Assembly (NCBI GenBank): GCA_016763855.1
Contig: JAESSY010000194.1
Coordinates: 1-64,000 of the forward strand
Reading direction: 5' to 3'
From: Pseudomonadales bacterium
GTDB lineage: Bacteria; Pseudomonadota; Gammaproteobacteria; Pseudomonadales; Azotimanducaceae
DNA: 64,000 bases
Made by a program: the position numbers and the translations under genes. Below the pieces are notes generated by a model. That model saw only the letters and a program-made list of their open reading frames with translations. It was not told where the DNA came from and made no database searches. Shown here one piece after another: positions 17,702-27,860 of the stretch (the stretch's first letter is position 1; each line of letters opens with the position of its first letter).

Positions 17702-19119
17702 AGAATGTCCTCTGTTAATGGTCCAATCAATCTGTTTGTCGTCTTTGCTTCGATCTTTGACTCCAGTTCTGTCACCGTGAATACAATATCGGTATTCACA
17801 GAATCAAGTACATTAGGATCCACGATAACGTTCATTGCCAATTCTCCAACCTTGCCCTTTGCTACAGTTATTTTTGAACTGGGAGACCAAGTAATTCCTT
17901 CGATTCCAGAAACTTTTATAAGATAGGTATGCTCGACAACATCCTTATTCAACACCTTAACCGTATAAGTGTTTTGAATTTTTCCATCCGCAATTTCCTG
18001 GTATAATTGTCCGCGATCCCGAATAATATCGAGCTCAAGAGTTGATCTGGCAAACAGTGCATAGGTAAAAAAACTCATCATGACGGAGAGCGCTAACATG
18101 TAGCCAATTAATTTAGGCCGCATCCAAGTCCAGGCTTTTCCTTCGAGTTGATTCTCAGTGGTATAGGCAATCAAGCCGTGCTCATATCCCATTTTATCCA
18201 TAATGCCATTGCAAGCATCAACACAGGCAGCACAATTGATACATTCATATTGCAAGCCGTCACGAATATCAATCCCCGTGGGACAAACCTGAACACACAC
18301 CGTGCAATCAATACAGTCACCCATATCAATTGTCGAAGGATCGACGTTTCGCTTCCTCGACCCCCTATTCTCACCTCGTTTAATATCGTAACTAACAATC
18401 AATGTATCTTTATCGAACATCGCCGATTGAAATCGTGCATAAGGACACATATACATACAGACTTGTTCCCTCATCCAGCCAGCGTTGACATAAGTCCCCA
18501 GTGTGAACAATCCAAGCCAGAAAATAGCAACTTGCGGCAGCTGAAAGTGGTAGCCATCAATGAATAAATCTCTTATGCCATAGAAGTAACCGACAAAAGT
18601 CACAGAGGTTAAGGCCGCAAAGCCTATCCACATACCGTGCTTTAAACTTCGCTTATAAACCTTAGTCATCGACCAAGGTGCTTTATCTAAACGTATCCTT
18701 TGATGCCGGTCACCTTCGGTAACTTGTTCGATCCACATAAAAATTGCGGTCCAAACAGTTTGAGGACAGGTATAACCACACCAAACCCGACCTAACAAAG
18801 TTGTAATAAAGAAGAGTGCGAAGGCTGCGATTATTAGCGCCCATGCAAGTAACGAGAAATCTTGAGGCCAAAATGTAATCCAGAATATATGAAATTGGCG
18901 CTGAGGCAGATCAAACAATATCGCCTGATGCCCATTCACCATCAGCCAAGGAATACCAAAGTAACCAACCAAAAGAGGCCAGCCCGTGAAAAGCCGGATG
19001 AATTGATAAAAGCCATCAACACTTCGGGTATGAATTTTTTCGCGCTTCTCGTACAAATTAAACTGGCGCGAATCAAGATCTTCATCTCGATTATCTGGCT
19101 TTATCGAATTCGCCATCAT
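17698..19119 (-). CDS. ccoG: Cbb3 oxidase accessory protein CcoG (4Fe-4S)
   Basis: VWCGYTCPQTVWTAIF, CIDCTVCVQVCPTGIDIRDGLQYECINCAACVDAC. Confidence 0.95.
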   Translation of the reverse strand: MMANSIKPDNRDEDLDSRQFNLYEKREKIHTRSVDGFYQFIRLFTGWPLLVGYFGIPWLMVNGHQAILFDLPQRQFHIFWITFWPQDFSLLAWALIIAAFALFFITTLLGRVWCGYTCPQTVWTAIFMWIEQVTEGDRHQRIRLDKAPWSMTKVYKRSLKHGMWIGFAALTSVTFVGYFYGIRDLFIDGYHFQLPQVAIFWLGLFTLGTYVNAGWMREQVCMYMCPYARFQSAMFDKDTLIVSYDIKRGENRGSRKRNVDPSTIDMGDCIDCTVCVQVCPTGIDIRDGLQYECINCAACVDACNGIMDKMGYEHGLIAYTTENQLEGKAWTWMRPKLIGYMLALSVMMSFFTYALFARSTLELDIIRDRGQLYQEIADGKIQNTYTVKVLNKDVVEHTYLIKVSGIEGITWSPSSKITVAKGKVGELAMNVIVDPNVLDSVNTDIVFTVTELESKIEAKTTNRLIGPLTEDIL

Positions 19120-19128
19120 ATTGCGTGC

Positions 19129-20013
19129 CTACTTAGCGCTTTTTTCGCGCAAGCTCCTTACATAGGCTGCAACAATATGGACTTTATCCTTCCCCAGTGT
19201 TTGCTCAAATCTAGGCATCTGCCCATTACGGCCATTCGCAATAATATGTTGGATTTGGTTTCTTGAATCACCATAAAGCCAAATTTCGTTGCTTAGATCT
19301 GGCGCGCCAAAAACAGCTTGGCCTTTCCCTTCTGTACCATGACAGGCTGAGCAATACATTTGAAAATGAACAGCTCCTTTTTTTACAAGTGCTTCATTAA
19401 CCTCTCGACCGGACAAGCTCAGCACATATTCACTTACTTCAGACACACCAGATTCACCTAAAATTAGCCCCAAGGGAGGCATCGCGGCATTTCTGCCGCC
19501 CATGATGCTTGCTTTGATAGCGGCATCATCGCCACCCCAAATCCACTCAGAATCTGTCAGATCAGGAAATCCAAAACTGCCTTCGGCGGTCGCGCCATGA
19601 CACACTGTGCAGTTGTTAGCAAAGATTCTTCGGCCCATCTTATTAGCCGCTGGATCTTTTGATAGATCTGCTAGAGATACACTTTGATATTTGGCAAACA
19701 AAGGTCCATATTTGGCGTCAGCTTTTTCTTGATCAGCGACTAATTGGCCTGTTGAAGACCAAGCCCCTAGACCTTTCCAATTTCCAAGACCTGGGTAGTA
19801 TGCCAAATACCCTAAGGCAAACACGATGGTGAGCACGTACATCCAATACCACCATGAGGGCAAGGGATTGTCATATTCTTCAATCCCATCATAAATATGC
19901 CCGGTTGTTTTCCCGACATTGCCACTGGTCTTATTGAGGCGCAACACCAAAAAAAAGAACAATAGAGAACCTAAGGTACCAATAATAACGAATAGACTAA
20001 CCCCGTCACTCAT
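19129..20013 (-). CDS. ccoP: Cbb3 oxidase subunit III, diheme cytochrome c
   Basis: Two CxxCH motifs (CTVCH, CSACH); YDGIEEYDNPLPSWW. Confidence 0.95.
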   Translation of the reverse strand: MSDGVSLFVIIGTLGSLLFFFLVLRLNKTSGNVGKTTGHIYDGIEEYDNPLPSWWYWMYVLTIVFALGYLAYYPGLGNWKGLGAWSSTGQLVADQEKADAKYGPLFAKYQSVSLADLSKDPAANKMGRRIFANNCTVCHGATAEGSFGFPDLTDSEWIWGGDDAAIKASIMGGRNAAMPPLGLILGESGVSEVSEYVLSLSGREVNEALVKKGAVHFQMYCSACHGTEGKGQAVFGAPDLSNEIWLYGDSRNQIQHIIANGRNGQMPRFEQTLGKDKVHIVAAYVRSLREKSAK

Positions 20014-20170
20014 CACCCTTCTCCTCTTCCGTCGTTAGCTCCTCAAAGGGTAATAAGCCCGCTTTCTCAAAATCCGCCTTTCTTGAGGGACCATAGGCCC
20101 AATATACAATGGCAAAAAAACCAATCATGCATAATATTGTTGCTATCCCGCGAAGATCATTAATGTCCAT
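20006..20170 (-). CDS. ccoQ: Cbb3 oxidase subunit CcoQ (not in ORF track)
   Basis: [59 protein letters not shown] overlap with ccoO. Confidence 0.93.
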   Translation of the reverse strand: MDINDLRGIATILCMIGFFAIVYWAYGPSRKADFEKAGLLPFEELTTEEEKGDE

Positions 20171-20775
20171 TATCTTCTCTCCTGCAGTAGTAATCCGAGT
20201 TGTTGCAAATACGCGATCAAAGCGTCCGCCTCGGTTTTGTCTTCAAGACCCTTAGCTGCATTTTCAATCTGCTCATCGGTATACGGCACACCCACCATCC
20301 TCAGGGCCCGTAATTTCTTCGGAAGCGTTTCAAGATCTAACTTGTTTTCGAACAGCCAAGGAAAAGCAGGCATATTGGATTCAGGGACGACTGAGCGAGG
20401 ATCATAAAGATGCGCCCGCTGCCAGTCATCACTGTAAAGACCTCCAACCCGTGCGAGATCCGGGCCTGTTCTCTTAGATCCCCAAAGAAAGGGATGGTTG
20501 TATACCAACTCACCAGCAACAGTATAGTGACCATAGCGTTCAACCTCAGCTCTTAATGGCCGGATCATTTGAGAGTGGCATACGTGGCACCCCTCTTTGA
20601 TATAAATATCACGACCTTCCAACTCTAAAGGTTCCAACGGCTTTAGACCTTTTATTGGTTCCGTAACAACTTTCTGCGTCATCAGGGGAACAATCTCAAC
20701 AAACCCACCAAAACCCACCGCAAATAAAATCAGTACTAGCATTAGACCCAGATTCTTTTCGATTAGATCGTTCAT
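20170..20775 (-). CDS. ccoO: Cbb3 oxidase subunit II
   Basis: [31 protein letters not shown]. Confidence 0.96.
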   Translation of the reverse strand: MNDLIEKNLGLMLVLILFAVGFGGFVEIVPLMTQKVVTEPIKGLKPLEPLELEGRDIYIKEGCHVCHSQMIRPLRAEVERYGHYTVAGELVYNHPFLWGSKRTGPDLARVGGLYSDDWQRAHLYDPRSVVPESNMPAFPWLFENKLDLETLPKKLRALRMVGVPYTDEQIENAAKGLEDKTEADALIAYLQQLGLLLQERR

Positions 20776-22208
20776 ACTGACGCCTCCTGCTTGTCCAACG
20801 GTTCATCTCCAAGAACGTGATCTGCAGTAGCAATTGTTTTCCATACGTTGTACGCCATCAACAACATACCGATAAAGAATATGGTGCCACCGATAAGCCT
20901 GACAACATAACCAGGAAAGCTCGCTTCAACTGATTCCGCAAAGCTATAAGTTAATGTCCCGTCATCGTTAATAGCTCGCCACATCAGGCCCTGCATTAAA
21001 CCGTTGACCCACATTGAAGCGATATATAAGACCGTACCAATCGTTGCCAACCAAAAATGTAAATCTATTAACTTAATGCTGTACATCTCTCCTTGTTTCT
21101 TACCCCAGAGAACAGGGATAAGGTGGTACATAGCACCAATTGAAATCATGGCCACCCAACCGAGTGCGCCTGAATGAACATGACCAATAGTCCAATCCGT
21201 ATAGTGGGAAAGAGCATTGACAGATTTAATTGCCAACATGGGGCCTTCAAATGTCGACATTCCATAAAAAGATAAGGAGACAACAAGGAATTTTAAAACT
21301 GGATCGGTACGTAATTTATCCCACGCTCCTGACAAGGTCATAATACCGTTAATCATACCACCCCAAGAAGGCGCTAGAAGCACTAGAGACATCACCATGC
21401 CGACGCTTTGAGCCCAATCTGGCAATGCGGTGTAATGAAGATGATGAGGGCCTGCCCAAACGTAAATTGCGATCAATGCCCAAAAATGAACAACCGAGAG
21501 CCGATATGAATAAACAGGACGTTCTGCTTGCTTCGGCACAAAGTAATACATCATACCAAGAAACCCGGCGGTGAGATAAAAGCCAACTGCATTATGTCCG
21601 TACCACCACTGTACAAGCGCATCCACGGTGCCTGCATAGATGGAATAAGACTTCATAAAGGTAACGGGAACGGCGAGGCTATTGACGATATGCAACATTG
21701 CGACAGCGATAATAAAAGCTGAAAAAAACCAATTAGCAACATAAATGTGCTCGGTTTTTCTCTTTACGATGGTGCCAAGGTACAAAATAGCGTATGCGAT
21801 CCAGACCACCGCCAGCAATATGTCAATAGGCCATTCCAATTCTGCGTATTCTTTACTTGTCGTATAACCAAGCGGTAAGGTGATAACAGCAGAGAGAATA
21901 ACTGCCTGCCAACCCCAAAAAACAAAAGCGGCCAACTTGTCTGAAAGTAACTTAGTTTGACAGGTACGTTGAACGATAAAGAGAGAAGTTCCCATTAACG
22001 CACAACCACCAAATGCAAAGATAACGGCATTGGTGTGTAAGGGTCTCAAGCGACCAAAATGAAAATAGGGGGAGTCAAAATTTAGTATCGGAAAGGTCAG
22101 TTGTGCAGCGATGATCACCCCAACTAACATCCCCACGATACCCCAGACCACGGTCATAACAGCAAATTGCCTAACGACCTTATAATTATACTCAGGGTTA
22201 TGCGTCAC
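20772..22208 (-). CDS. ccoN: Cbb3 oxidase subunit I
   Basis: [59 protein letters not shown]. Confidence 0.97.
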   Translation of the reverse strand: MTHNPEYNYKVVRQFAVMTVVWGIVGMLVGVIIAAQLTFPILNFDSPYFHFGRLRPLHTNAVIFAFGGCALMGTSLFIVQRTCQTKLLSDKLAAFVFWGWQAVILSAVITLPLGYTTSKEYAELEWPIDILLAVVWIAYAILYLGTIVKRKTEHIYVANWFFSAFIIAVAMLHIVNSLAVPVTFMKSYSIYAGTVDALVQWWYGHNAVGFYLTAGFLGMMYYFVPKQAERPVYSYRLSVVHFWALIAIYVWAGPHHLHYTALPDWAQSVGMVMSLVLLAPSWGGMINGIMTLSGAWDKLRTDPVLKFLVVSLSFYGMSTFEGPMLAIKSVNALSHYTDWTIGHVHSGALGWVAMISIGAMYHLIPVLWGKKQGEMYSIKLIDLHFWLATIGTVLYIASMWVNGLMQGLMWRAINDDGTLTYSFAESVEASFPGYVVRLIGGTIFFIGMLLMAYNVWKTIATADHVLGDEPLDKQEASV

Positions 22209-22313
22209 ATCATCTCCACAAAAAATAGCGATCAGTAATCATACCGTTCGCTGATGCTAGATTATACAAGTCTTTGAAAAACGCGATTTTATAGATGCTG
22301 AGAGCAAGCAGCC

Positions 22314-22327
22314 TTGACTTAAGTCAT
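22314..22327. promoter_or_regulatory. Possible weak FNR-like site upstream of ccoN (TTGACTTAAGTCAT)
   Basis: Palindromic core TGACTTAAGTCA; three mismatches to the FNR consensus. Confidence 0.35.
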
Positions 22328-22407
22328 GTAAACTCAAATGCAGATAGACAATGAATTATCATGTCTGTTTTAAAACCATAAACTTTAGATAGAGATAAAC
22401 TATTTCA

Positions 22408-22929
22408 ATGTGGATTATTTTCAATTTTTTCTGGCAGATTTGCATATTCAGAGCGAGCCCTGAGGATATTCCGTCAAGCAGGGTCTTAACCCTTGCACTT
22501 CTTCTGGGTTACATTTTACTGTCACTGCTGGCTCTGTTTATCATCAAGTCTGAAATCACCCTTTTTAATGGACTCACGGCGATCGCAATAGAAATACTGA
22601 TGGAAGCATCTCTATTGTATTGCTTGCTGCATTTTAAAAGTGTTCAGGCTCGGTTTTTTAGTACATTTTCCGCACTACTCGCCACTAATTTTCTACTGAC
22701 CGCCATCATTCTACCGCTCAATATTCTCCTGATTAACATGAGCGAAGGTCTAATGGTGGATATTTTAGAAGTCATTTCCATTGCCATTTTTTTCTGGTGG
22801 CTAAGCGTTGTTGGCTACATTCTTAACAAGTCAAGTAACGTCAGTATGATGCAAGGTGTCCTACTTGCCTTCAGCATCGAACTACTGATTGTTATTTTCG
22901 TTAAATCACTCATCCCTGACTTTTACTAA
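22408..22929 (+). CDS. Hypothetical multi-pass membrane protein
   Basis: ORF with several hydrophobic segments; no family recognised. Confidence 0.65.
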   Translation: MWIIFNFFWQICIFRASPEDIPSSRVLTLALLLGYILLSLLALFIIKSEITLFNGLTAIAIEILMEASLLYCLLHFKSVQARFFSTFSALLATNFLLTAIILPLNILLINMSEGLMVDILEVISIAIFFWWLSVVGYILNKSSNVSMMQGVLLAFSIELLIVIFVKSLIPDFY

Positions 22930-22947
22930 GGCTTAACTGAGGTCATT

Positions 22948-24306
22948 TTGCACGTTCATATATTAGGTATTTGCGGCACGTTAATGGGCAGCATAGCCTT
23001 GCTAGCCAAAGAACTCGGGCACAAGGTATCAGGTAGTGATGAAAATATTTACCCTCCAATGAGCAATCAACTTGCCCGTTCGGGTATTAAGGTAAGCTCT
23101 CCCTACACTGCGGAAAATATCCCTGAAGAAGTCGATCTTGTCTTGATTGGTAATGCCAATTTACCAAGGGGAAATTTAGCTGTTGAACACGTCCTAGAAA
23201 AAAACATTCCCTACATGTCAGGCGCAGAATGGTTAGGTCGATATCTACTTCAAGACAAGTGGGTTCTAGCAGTTGCGGGCACCCACGGCAAGACGACAAC
23301 GACCAGTATGTTGAGCTGGATACTCGAATATGCTGGATTGAAACCAGGGTTTCTTATTGGTGGAATCCCGGGAAACTTTAGTGAATCTGCCCGTCTCGGA
23401 GAAACACCTTTTTTCGTTATTGAAGCCGATGAATACGACACTTCATATTTTGACAGAAGATCCAAGTTTCTTCATTACAGACCACGAACCCTCGTGCTCA
23501 ATAATCTTGAATACGATCACGCCGACATTTTCCCAGACCTTGCATCTATTCAAAACCAGTTTCATTTATTGATTAGAACCGTGCCTCAAAATGGCTTAAT
23601 TATTCGCCCAAAAGATGACAAAAACTTAGCAGAGGTAATCGATCGCGGCTGTTGGTCCAATGAATTACTCATTGGACCAACTGGATCACTAAACGGTATT
23701 AGCGTACATGACGACCACGGTGAGTTTGATGTCTTCTTGGATGCCAAAAAGGCCGGTCGCGTCAAATGGAGCTTGTCCGGTAAACACAACATGGACAATG
23801 CACTCGCCGCTGTCGCAGCGGCAAGGCATGTAGGCGTAACACCAGAAATTTCTTGCGATGCGCTTTGCGAATTCAAGGGCGTAAAAAGGAGAATGGAGTG
23901 TATTTATAAATCTGGATCAACATCTATTTATGATGATTTCGCTCATCACCCCACAGCGATCAAAACAACAATAGAAGGTTTAAGAAGAAAAGTTGGTCAC
24001 GAAAATATAATGGTGCTGATAGAGCTAGGATCCCATACCATGCGGCTAGGCACTCACGAGAACAAACTCCAAAGTGCAAGCAACGAAGCCGACGAGGTAC
24101 TCTGGTACTCCCCAAAGAAATTAAATTGGAATATCAACAACACACTACAGAGTGACACAAGCCAAATCATCGACTCAATAGAAGAGATGGTAAGCCTCGC
24201 TGTGTCGAAAATTAAAAGTGGTGAAGTGAAGCATCTGATAATTATGAGTAACAGTGGTTTTGGCGGTATCCATGAGCGTATTTTAAACCTTCTTAAACCT
24301 TCTTAA
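22948..24306 (+). CDS. mpl: UDP-N-acetylmuramate:L-alanyl-gamma-D-glutamyl-meso-diaminopimelate ligase
   Basis: MHVHILGICGTLMGSIALLAKELGHKVSGSD, GTHGKTTTTSMLSW, YDDFAHHPTAI; TTG start. Confidence 0.95.
   Translation: MHVHILGICGTLMGSIALLAKELGHKVSGSDENIYPPMSNQLARSGIKVSSPYTAENIPEEVDLVLIGNANLPRGNLAVEHVLEKNIPYMSGAEWLGRYLLQDKWVLAVAGTHGKTTTTSMLSWILEYAGLKPGFLIGGIPGNFSESARLGETPFFVIEADEYDTSYFDRRSKFLHYRPRTLVLNNLEYDHADIFPDLASIQNQFHLLIRTVPQNGLIIRPKDDKNLAEVIDRGCWSNELLIGPTGSLNGISVHDDHGEFDVFLDAKKAGRVKWSLSGKHNMDNALAAVAAARHVGVTPEISCDALCEFKGVKRRMECIYKSGSTSIYDDFAHHPTAIKTTIEGLRRKVGHENIMVLIELGSHTMRLGTHENKLQSASNEADEVLWYSPKKLNWNINNTLQSDTSQIIDSIEEMVSLAVSKIKSGEVKHLIIMSNSGFGGIHERILNLLKPS
24281..24306. repeat. 10-bp tandem repeat (TTTTAAACCT/TCTTAAACCT/TCTTAA) at the mpl 3' end
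   Basis: Direct reading; the last unit supplies the TAA stop. Confidence 0.8.
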
Positions 24307-24521
24307 AGCAACGCTAATTCAACACCAACCCAGAAATCTGAAGTAGCTTTCCCGCATTTTCCAAAAATTCCATTCTGAGCCACTACTTTATTGTTCATTT
24401 TTCATACAACTTCTTGTTTTTTTATACAAAAAACGAAAGGGAATATCTAAATGTTTATCTGCATCACACATTGTCTTGACGACAAAATTTCAACTGCATA
24501 ATATTAAGAACAGCTTCAAAG

Positions 24522-27194
24522 ATGTTCACGATGAATTTCCAAAGACACATTTCAAGGAAGCCAAGCAAGCCAACAAGTACCGAGGTTTCTTGTCTTAACA
24601 CTCCCTGGTACTTCGACCTTTGCCGTGAAAAAGGTTTGGATACCCATCGTATCCTGCGCAATATTCCGCACTCAAAAGAACACTTATCTGATCCGGCAAA
24701 CTTTATCGATTGGAAAAGTTTTACCGCACTGAATGACAATATTTTAGTCCATCTTTCAGATGCAGAGATGCGAGAAGCCGGCAGGGCATCCTTACAGCTG
24801 AAAAATTTTCGCTATTTCAAAATACTTGGACTCCTTAAGCTCTCAATAGAAAAACAGTATACATTCGCATTCGGTCCAAGCGGATTTATCGCAAAGTTAT
24901 ACCCCTGCGAAATGTCGCTTTCGACAATCAAGTCAGGGAAGGTAATCGTCAAATTAAAAATGAATAGGGGTTTATATGCTTGCCGAGCTTTTCATCTAAT
25001 CTTGGCGGGACAATTAATGGGAATTCCTGAAGTCCTGGGTGATCAAGCCGCGTCTGTCGAAATGCAGCATAATAAGGAAGGCGCAATATTCACTGTCTAT
25101 TTCAATCACAGCTTTAACCTAATGACACCATTCATCCAACTGTATAATCAATTTCAAAATACGCATTCAACTATTGAAGAGCTCAATCACAGTCACAATG
25201 CTTTGTTGGAAAAGTATCGAGAATTGCATCTAAAAAATCAAAAATTAATTGAAGCTCAAACGAGAGTTAACGAAACTGAAACAAGATACGCCTTACTCTC
25301 TCACAATGTCTCAGATGTAATCTGGACCTGCGACCTTGATCTGAATTTAGAATACTTGAGCCCTTCGTTCCTCCGACTCACTGGCTATGAAGTTAAAGAA
25401 GGCATGGAAAAATCTCTTAAACAATTTTTTACATCTGAATCCATCGCCATGATCAATGCTGGGCTAAAACATGCACTCACTGATCCCATTTCTGCCGTAA
25501 TGGATTATACCTTCGAGGCGCAACTCGTCAGAAAAGATAACTCAACCGTTTGGACGGAAGTAAAAGCGAAATTTGAGTTCTGCGATGATGACACTCCCTC
25601 CAGAATACTTGGTATTACAAAGGACATTTCCAGAAGAAAATCTATCCAGGATCGCTTAAATCGTAGTGAAAAAAAATATAGCTTGATCACTAACTCTGCT
25701 CAAGACGCTATTATTACGTTTAACGAAAACGGCCTAATTACCTTCGCTAATCCTTCATCTGCTCTGCTGTTCAATTACAGTAACGAAGATCTCTTAGGGC
25801 TACCGATAAAACTGATAATACCCAACATATTTAATGTATCACCCGAGGAAGTTGAACAATTAACACAGTCCAGTGTGCAATTTTCTGGTTACACAAAAGA
25901 TGGCAAGGTTCTTATACTAGAAATTACCTTCGCAAAGCACGAAACAGATGGAAGGGCTTACTACACAGGCATAACTCGGGATATTAGCCAAAGAACGCAT
26001 GACGAGGCAGATCGTAAGGCCTTACATAGTCAGTTGCTCGCTTCCCAAAAAATCGAATCCATCGGACAACTGACCGGCGGTATAGCCCATGACTTTAACA
26101 ATCTGCTTGTTGCTATCAATGGATATGCCGCGCTAGGCATTGATAAAAGCTGTAGTGATCCAGATGCCCTACATTACTTTACAGAAATCCAACGGGCAGG
26201 GAATAGTGCTGCTGAGATGACGCAAAAACTACTGGCCTTTAGCGGTAAGCGAAAATTAGCTCCCGAAGTAACTAACTTACCAGCCTTGTTAGAAAGTCTA
26301 AGTCCCATGATCCAACGACTGTTACCCAGAAGCATCGATATATCTTTTAGCAACAAAGACTCAAATCTAAATGTGTTAATGGATAGTGGTCAAATCGAGC
26401 AGGTTATTATCAATTTGATCGTCAATGCGGGAGATGCAATGCCCAATGGCGGCAGCTTAACGATTGCGAGCAGTTGTGAAATTTTCGATGAAGCTCCCAT
26501 CGATGCTCCTACCCTTCCAAAGGGAGAATATGTGGTTATTTCAGTTCGGGACACTGGACACGGTATGACCAAGGAAACAATCAAAAAAATATTTGAACCC
26601 TTTTTTACCACAAAGCCCGAAGGATCTGGAACCGGTCTCGGCATGGCTGTCGTCCACGGGATTGTGAATCAACATAATGGCTTTATACGGGTAGAAAGCG
26701 AGATAGATAGTGGTTCAACCTTCACCCTCTTCCTTCCAAGTTCAAATGTTGAAGTAGAGGCATCGCTTACCACTGAGGAAGTCGATCATCTCGGTGGCAA
26801 TGAGTCCTTGCTTATCGTAGAAGATAATACACAGGTTAGAGAGCTCGCTTGCTTATTTCTCGAAGGCTTAGGCTATGAAATTCATTCGGCATTCGACGGC
26901 CTAAATGCTCTGGAATATTATCAAAATCACGGGAATGAAATTGATCTTGTCATAATGGATGTTGTTATGCCGAGAATGAGTGGCAATGAAGTATATCAAC
27001 GCATGAAAGCAATCAACTCAAAAATCAAAATCCTATTCACGAGCGGATATTCAAGTTCGGGATCACATACCAAATTTATTCATGAAGAGAATCTCGATTT
27101 CATACAGAAGCCCTACCATACTGAAGTGCTTAAAATTCAAATTCGCAATTCACTCGATAAGAACAGATCTATCGACCTTCACAATTTAAGCTAA
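24522..27194 (+). CDS. PAS-containing hybrid sensor histidine kinase/response regulator
   Basis: Two PAS segments, H-box IGQLTGGIAHDFNNLLVAI, HATPase NLIVNAGDAMPNGG, C-terminal REC (LLIVEDNTQ...VIMDVVMPRMSG...QKPY). Confidence 0.92.
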   Translation: MFTMNFQRHISRKPSKPTSTEVSCLNTPWYFDLCREKGLDTHRILRNIPHSKEHLSDPANFIDWKSFTALNDNILVHLSDAEMREAGRASLQLKNFRYFKILGLLKLSIEKQYTFAFGPSGFIAKLYPCEMSLSTIKSGKVIVKLKMNRGLYACRAFHLILAGQLMGIPEVLGDQAASVEMQHNKEGAIFTVYFNHSFNLMTPFIQLYNQFQNTHSTIEELNHSHNALLEKYRELHLKNQKLIEAQTRVNETETRYALLSHNVSDVIWTCDLDLNLEYLSPSFLRLTGYEVKEGMEKSLKQFFTSESIAMINAGLKHALTDPISAVMDYTFEAQLVRKDNSTVWTEVKAKFEFCDDDTPSRILGITKDISRRKSIQDRLNRSEKKYSLITNSAQDAIITFNENGLITFANPSSALLFNYSNEDLLGLPIKLIIPNIFNVSPEEVEQLTQSSVQFSGYTKDGKVLILEITFAKHETDGRAYYTGITRDISQRTHDEADRKALHSQLLASQKIESIGQLTGGIAHDFNNLLVAINGYAALGIDKSCSDPDALHYFTEIQRAGNSAAEMTQKLLAFSGKRKLAPEVTNLPALLESLSPMIQRLLPRSIDISFSNKDSNLNVLMDSGQIEQVIINLIVNAGDAMPNGGSLTIASSCEIFDEAPIDAPTLPKGEYVVISVRDTGHGMTKETIKKIFEPFFTTKPEGSGTGLGMAVVHGIVNQHNGFIRVESEIDSGSTFTLFLPSSNVEVEASLTTEEVDHLGGNESLLIVEDNTQVRELACLFLEGLGYEIHSAFDGLNALEYYQNHGNEIDLVIMDVVMPRMSGNEVYQRMKAINSKIKILFTSGYSSSGSHTKFIHEENLDFIQKPYHTEVLKIQIRNSLDKNRSIDLHNLS

Positions 27195-27201
27195 GCTGAG
27201 T

Positions 27202-27702
27202 TTACGTCTTAACTTCCGGAGGCACAGCACTTAATAAAGAGCGGGCTTTTTTAGGGTCAGGGTTAAAGCCAGGTGTGTCTTTACAAAATTCTACCAAGAT
27301 TCCATTAGGATCTGCATAATAAATTGATTGGCACCAATCATGATCAGCTTCCATAACCGGTTCAATTTTTGCTTCCACCATGGTCTGTTTAACCTGCTGG
27401 TAACGCGCTTCATCAGCCGCAAATGCAACATGATTAACCCAAATGGGTAAATCCAATCCCGTCGATATTTCCGTTTTGTAATTTTCTGGCTCACCAACAC
27501 CATGAAGATAGAAGAAAGCAAGATTACTACCATCACCCAAATCAAAAAAAACATGTCGCATAAAGTTCTGACCTTGACCTTGAATCTCAGTATGAACCAA
27601 AGGAAATTGTAAAAGGTGGTCATAAAAATTCACAGTGGCATCAAGATCCTTGCAAGCAAATGCAACATGATGAAAACCCGTATTTCGCTGATCATTTGCC
27701 AT
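27202..27702 (-). CDS. VOC/glyoxalase-like dioxygenase superfamily protein
   Basis: FHHVAFACKDLDATVNFYDHLLQFPLV...WCQSIYYADPNGILVEFC. Confidence 0.9.
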   Translation of the reverse strand: MANDQRNTGFHHVAFACKDLDATVNFYDHLLQFPLVHTEIQGQGQNFMRHVFFDLGDGSNLAFFYLHGVGEPENYKTEISTGLDLPIWVNHVAFAADEARYQQVKQTMVEAKIEPVMEADHDWCQSIYYADPNGILVEFCKDTPGFNPDPKKARSLLSAVPPEVKT

Positions 27703-27860
27703 CGCCTTTCACCCTAAATGGTAGAACTTCTAAGCATTCAACAGTCCGTGCTGTCTGTCAAGACAGTTTTAGGCTAATATAGGCCGCTTTTTTCACCGCC
27801 AGAATCGTCTTTAAGTAAAGGCTTCCTAGCGCTAATTTGACAAGACAGGATCTGCTAGAC

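Noticed and set aside
18148-18567. 139-aa plus-strand ORF opposite ccoG
   Set aside because: Antisense shadow over the conserved ferredoxin-type cysteine motifs of ccoG.
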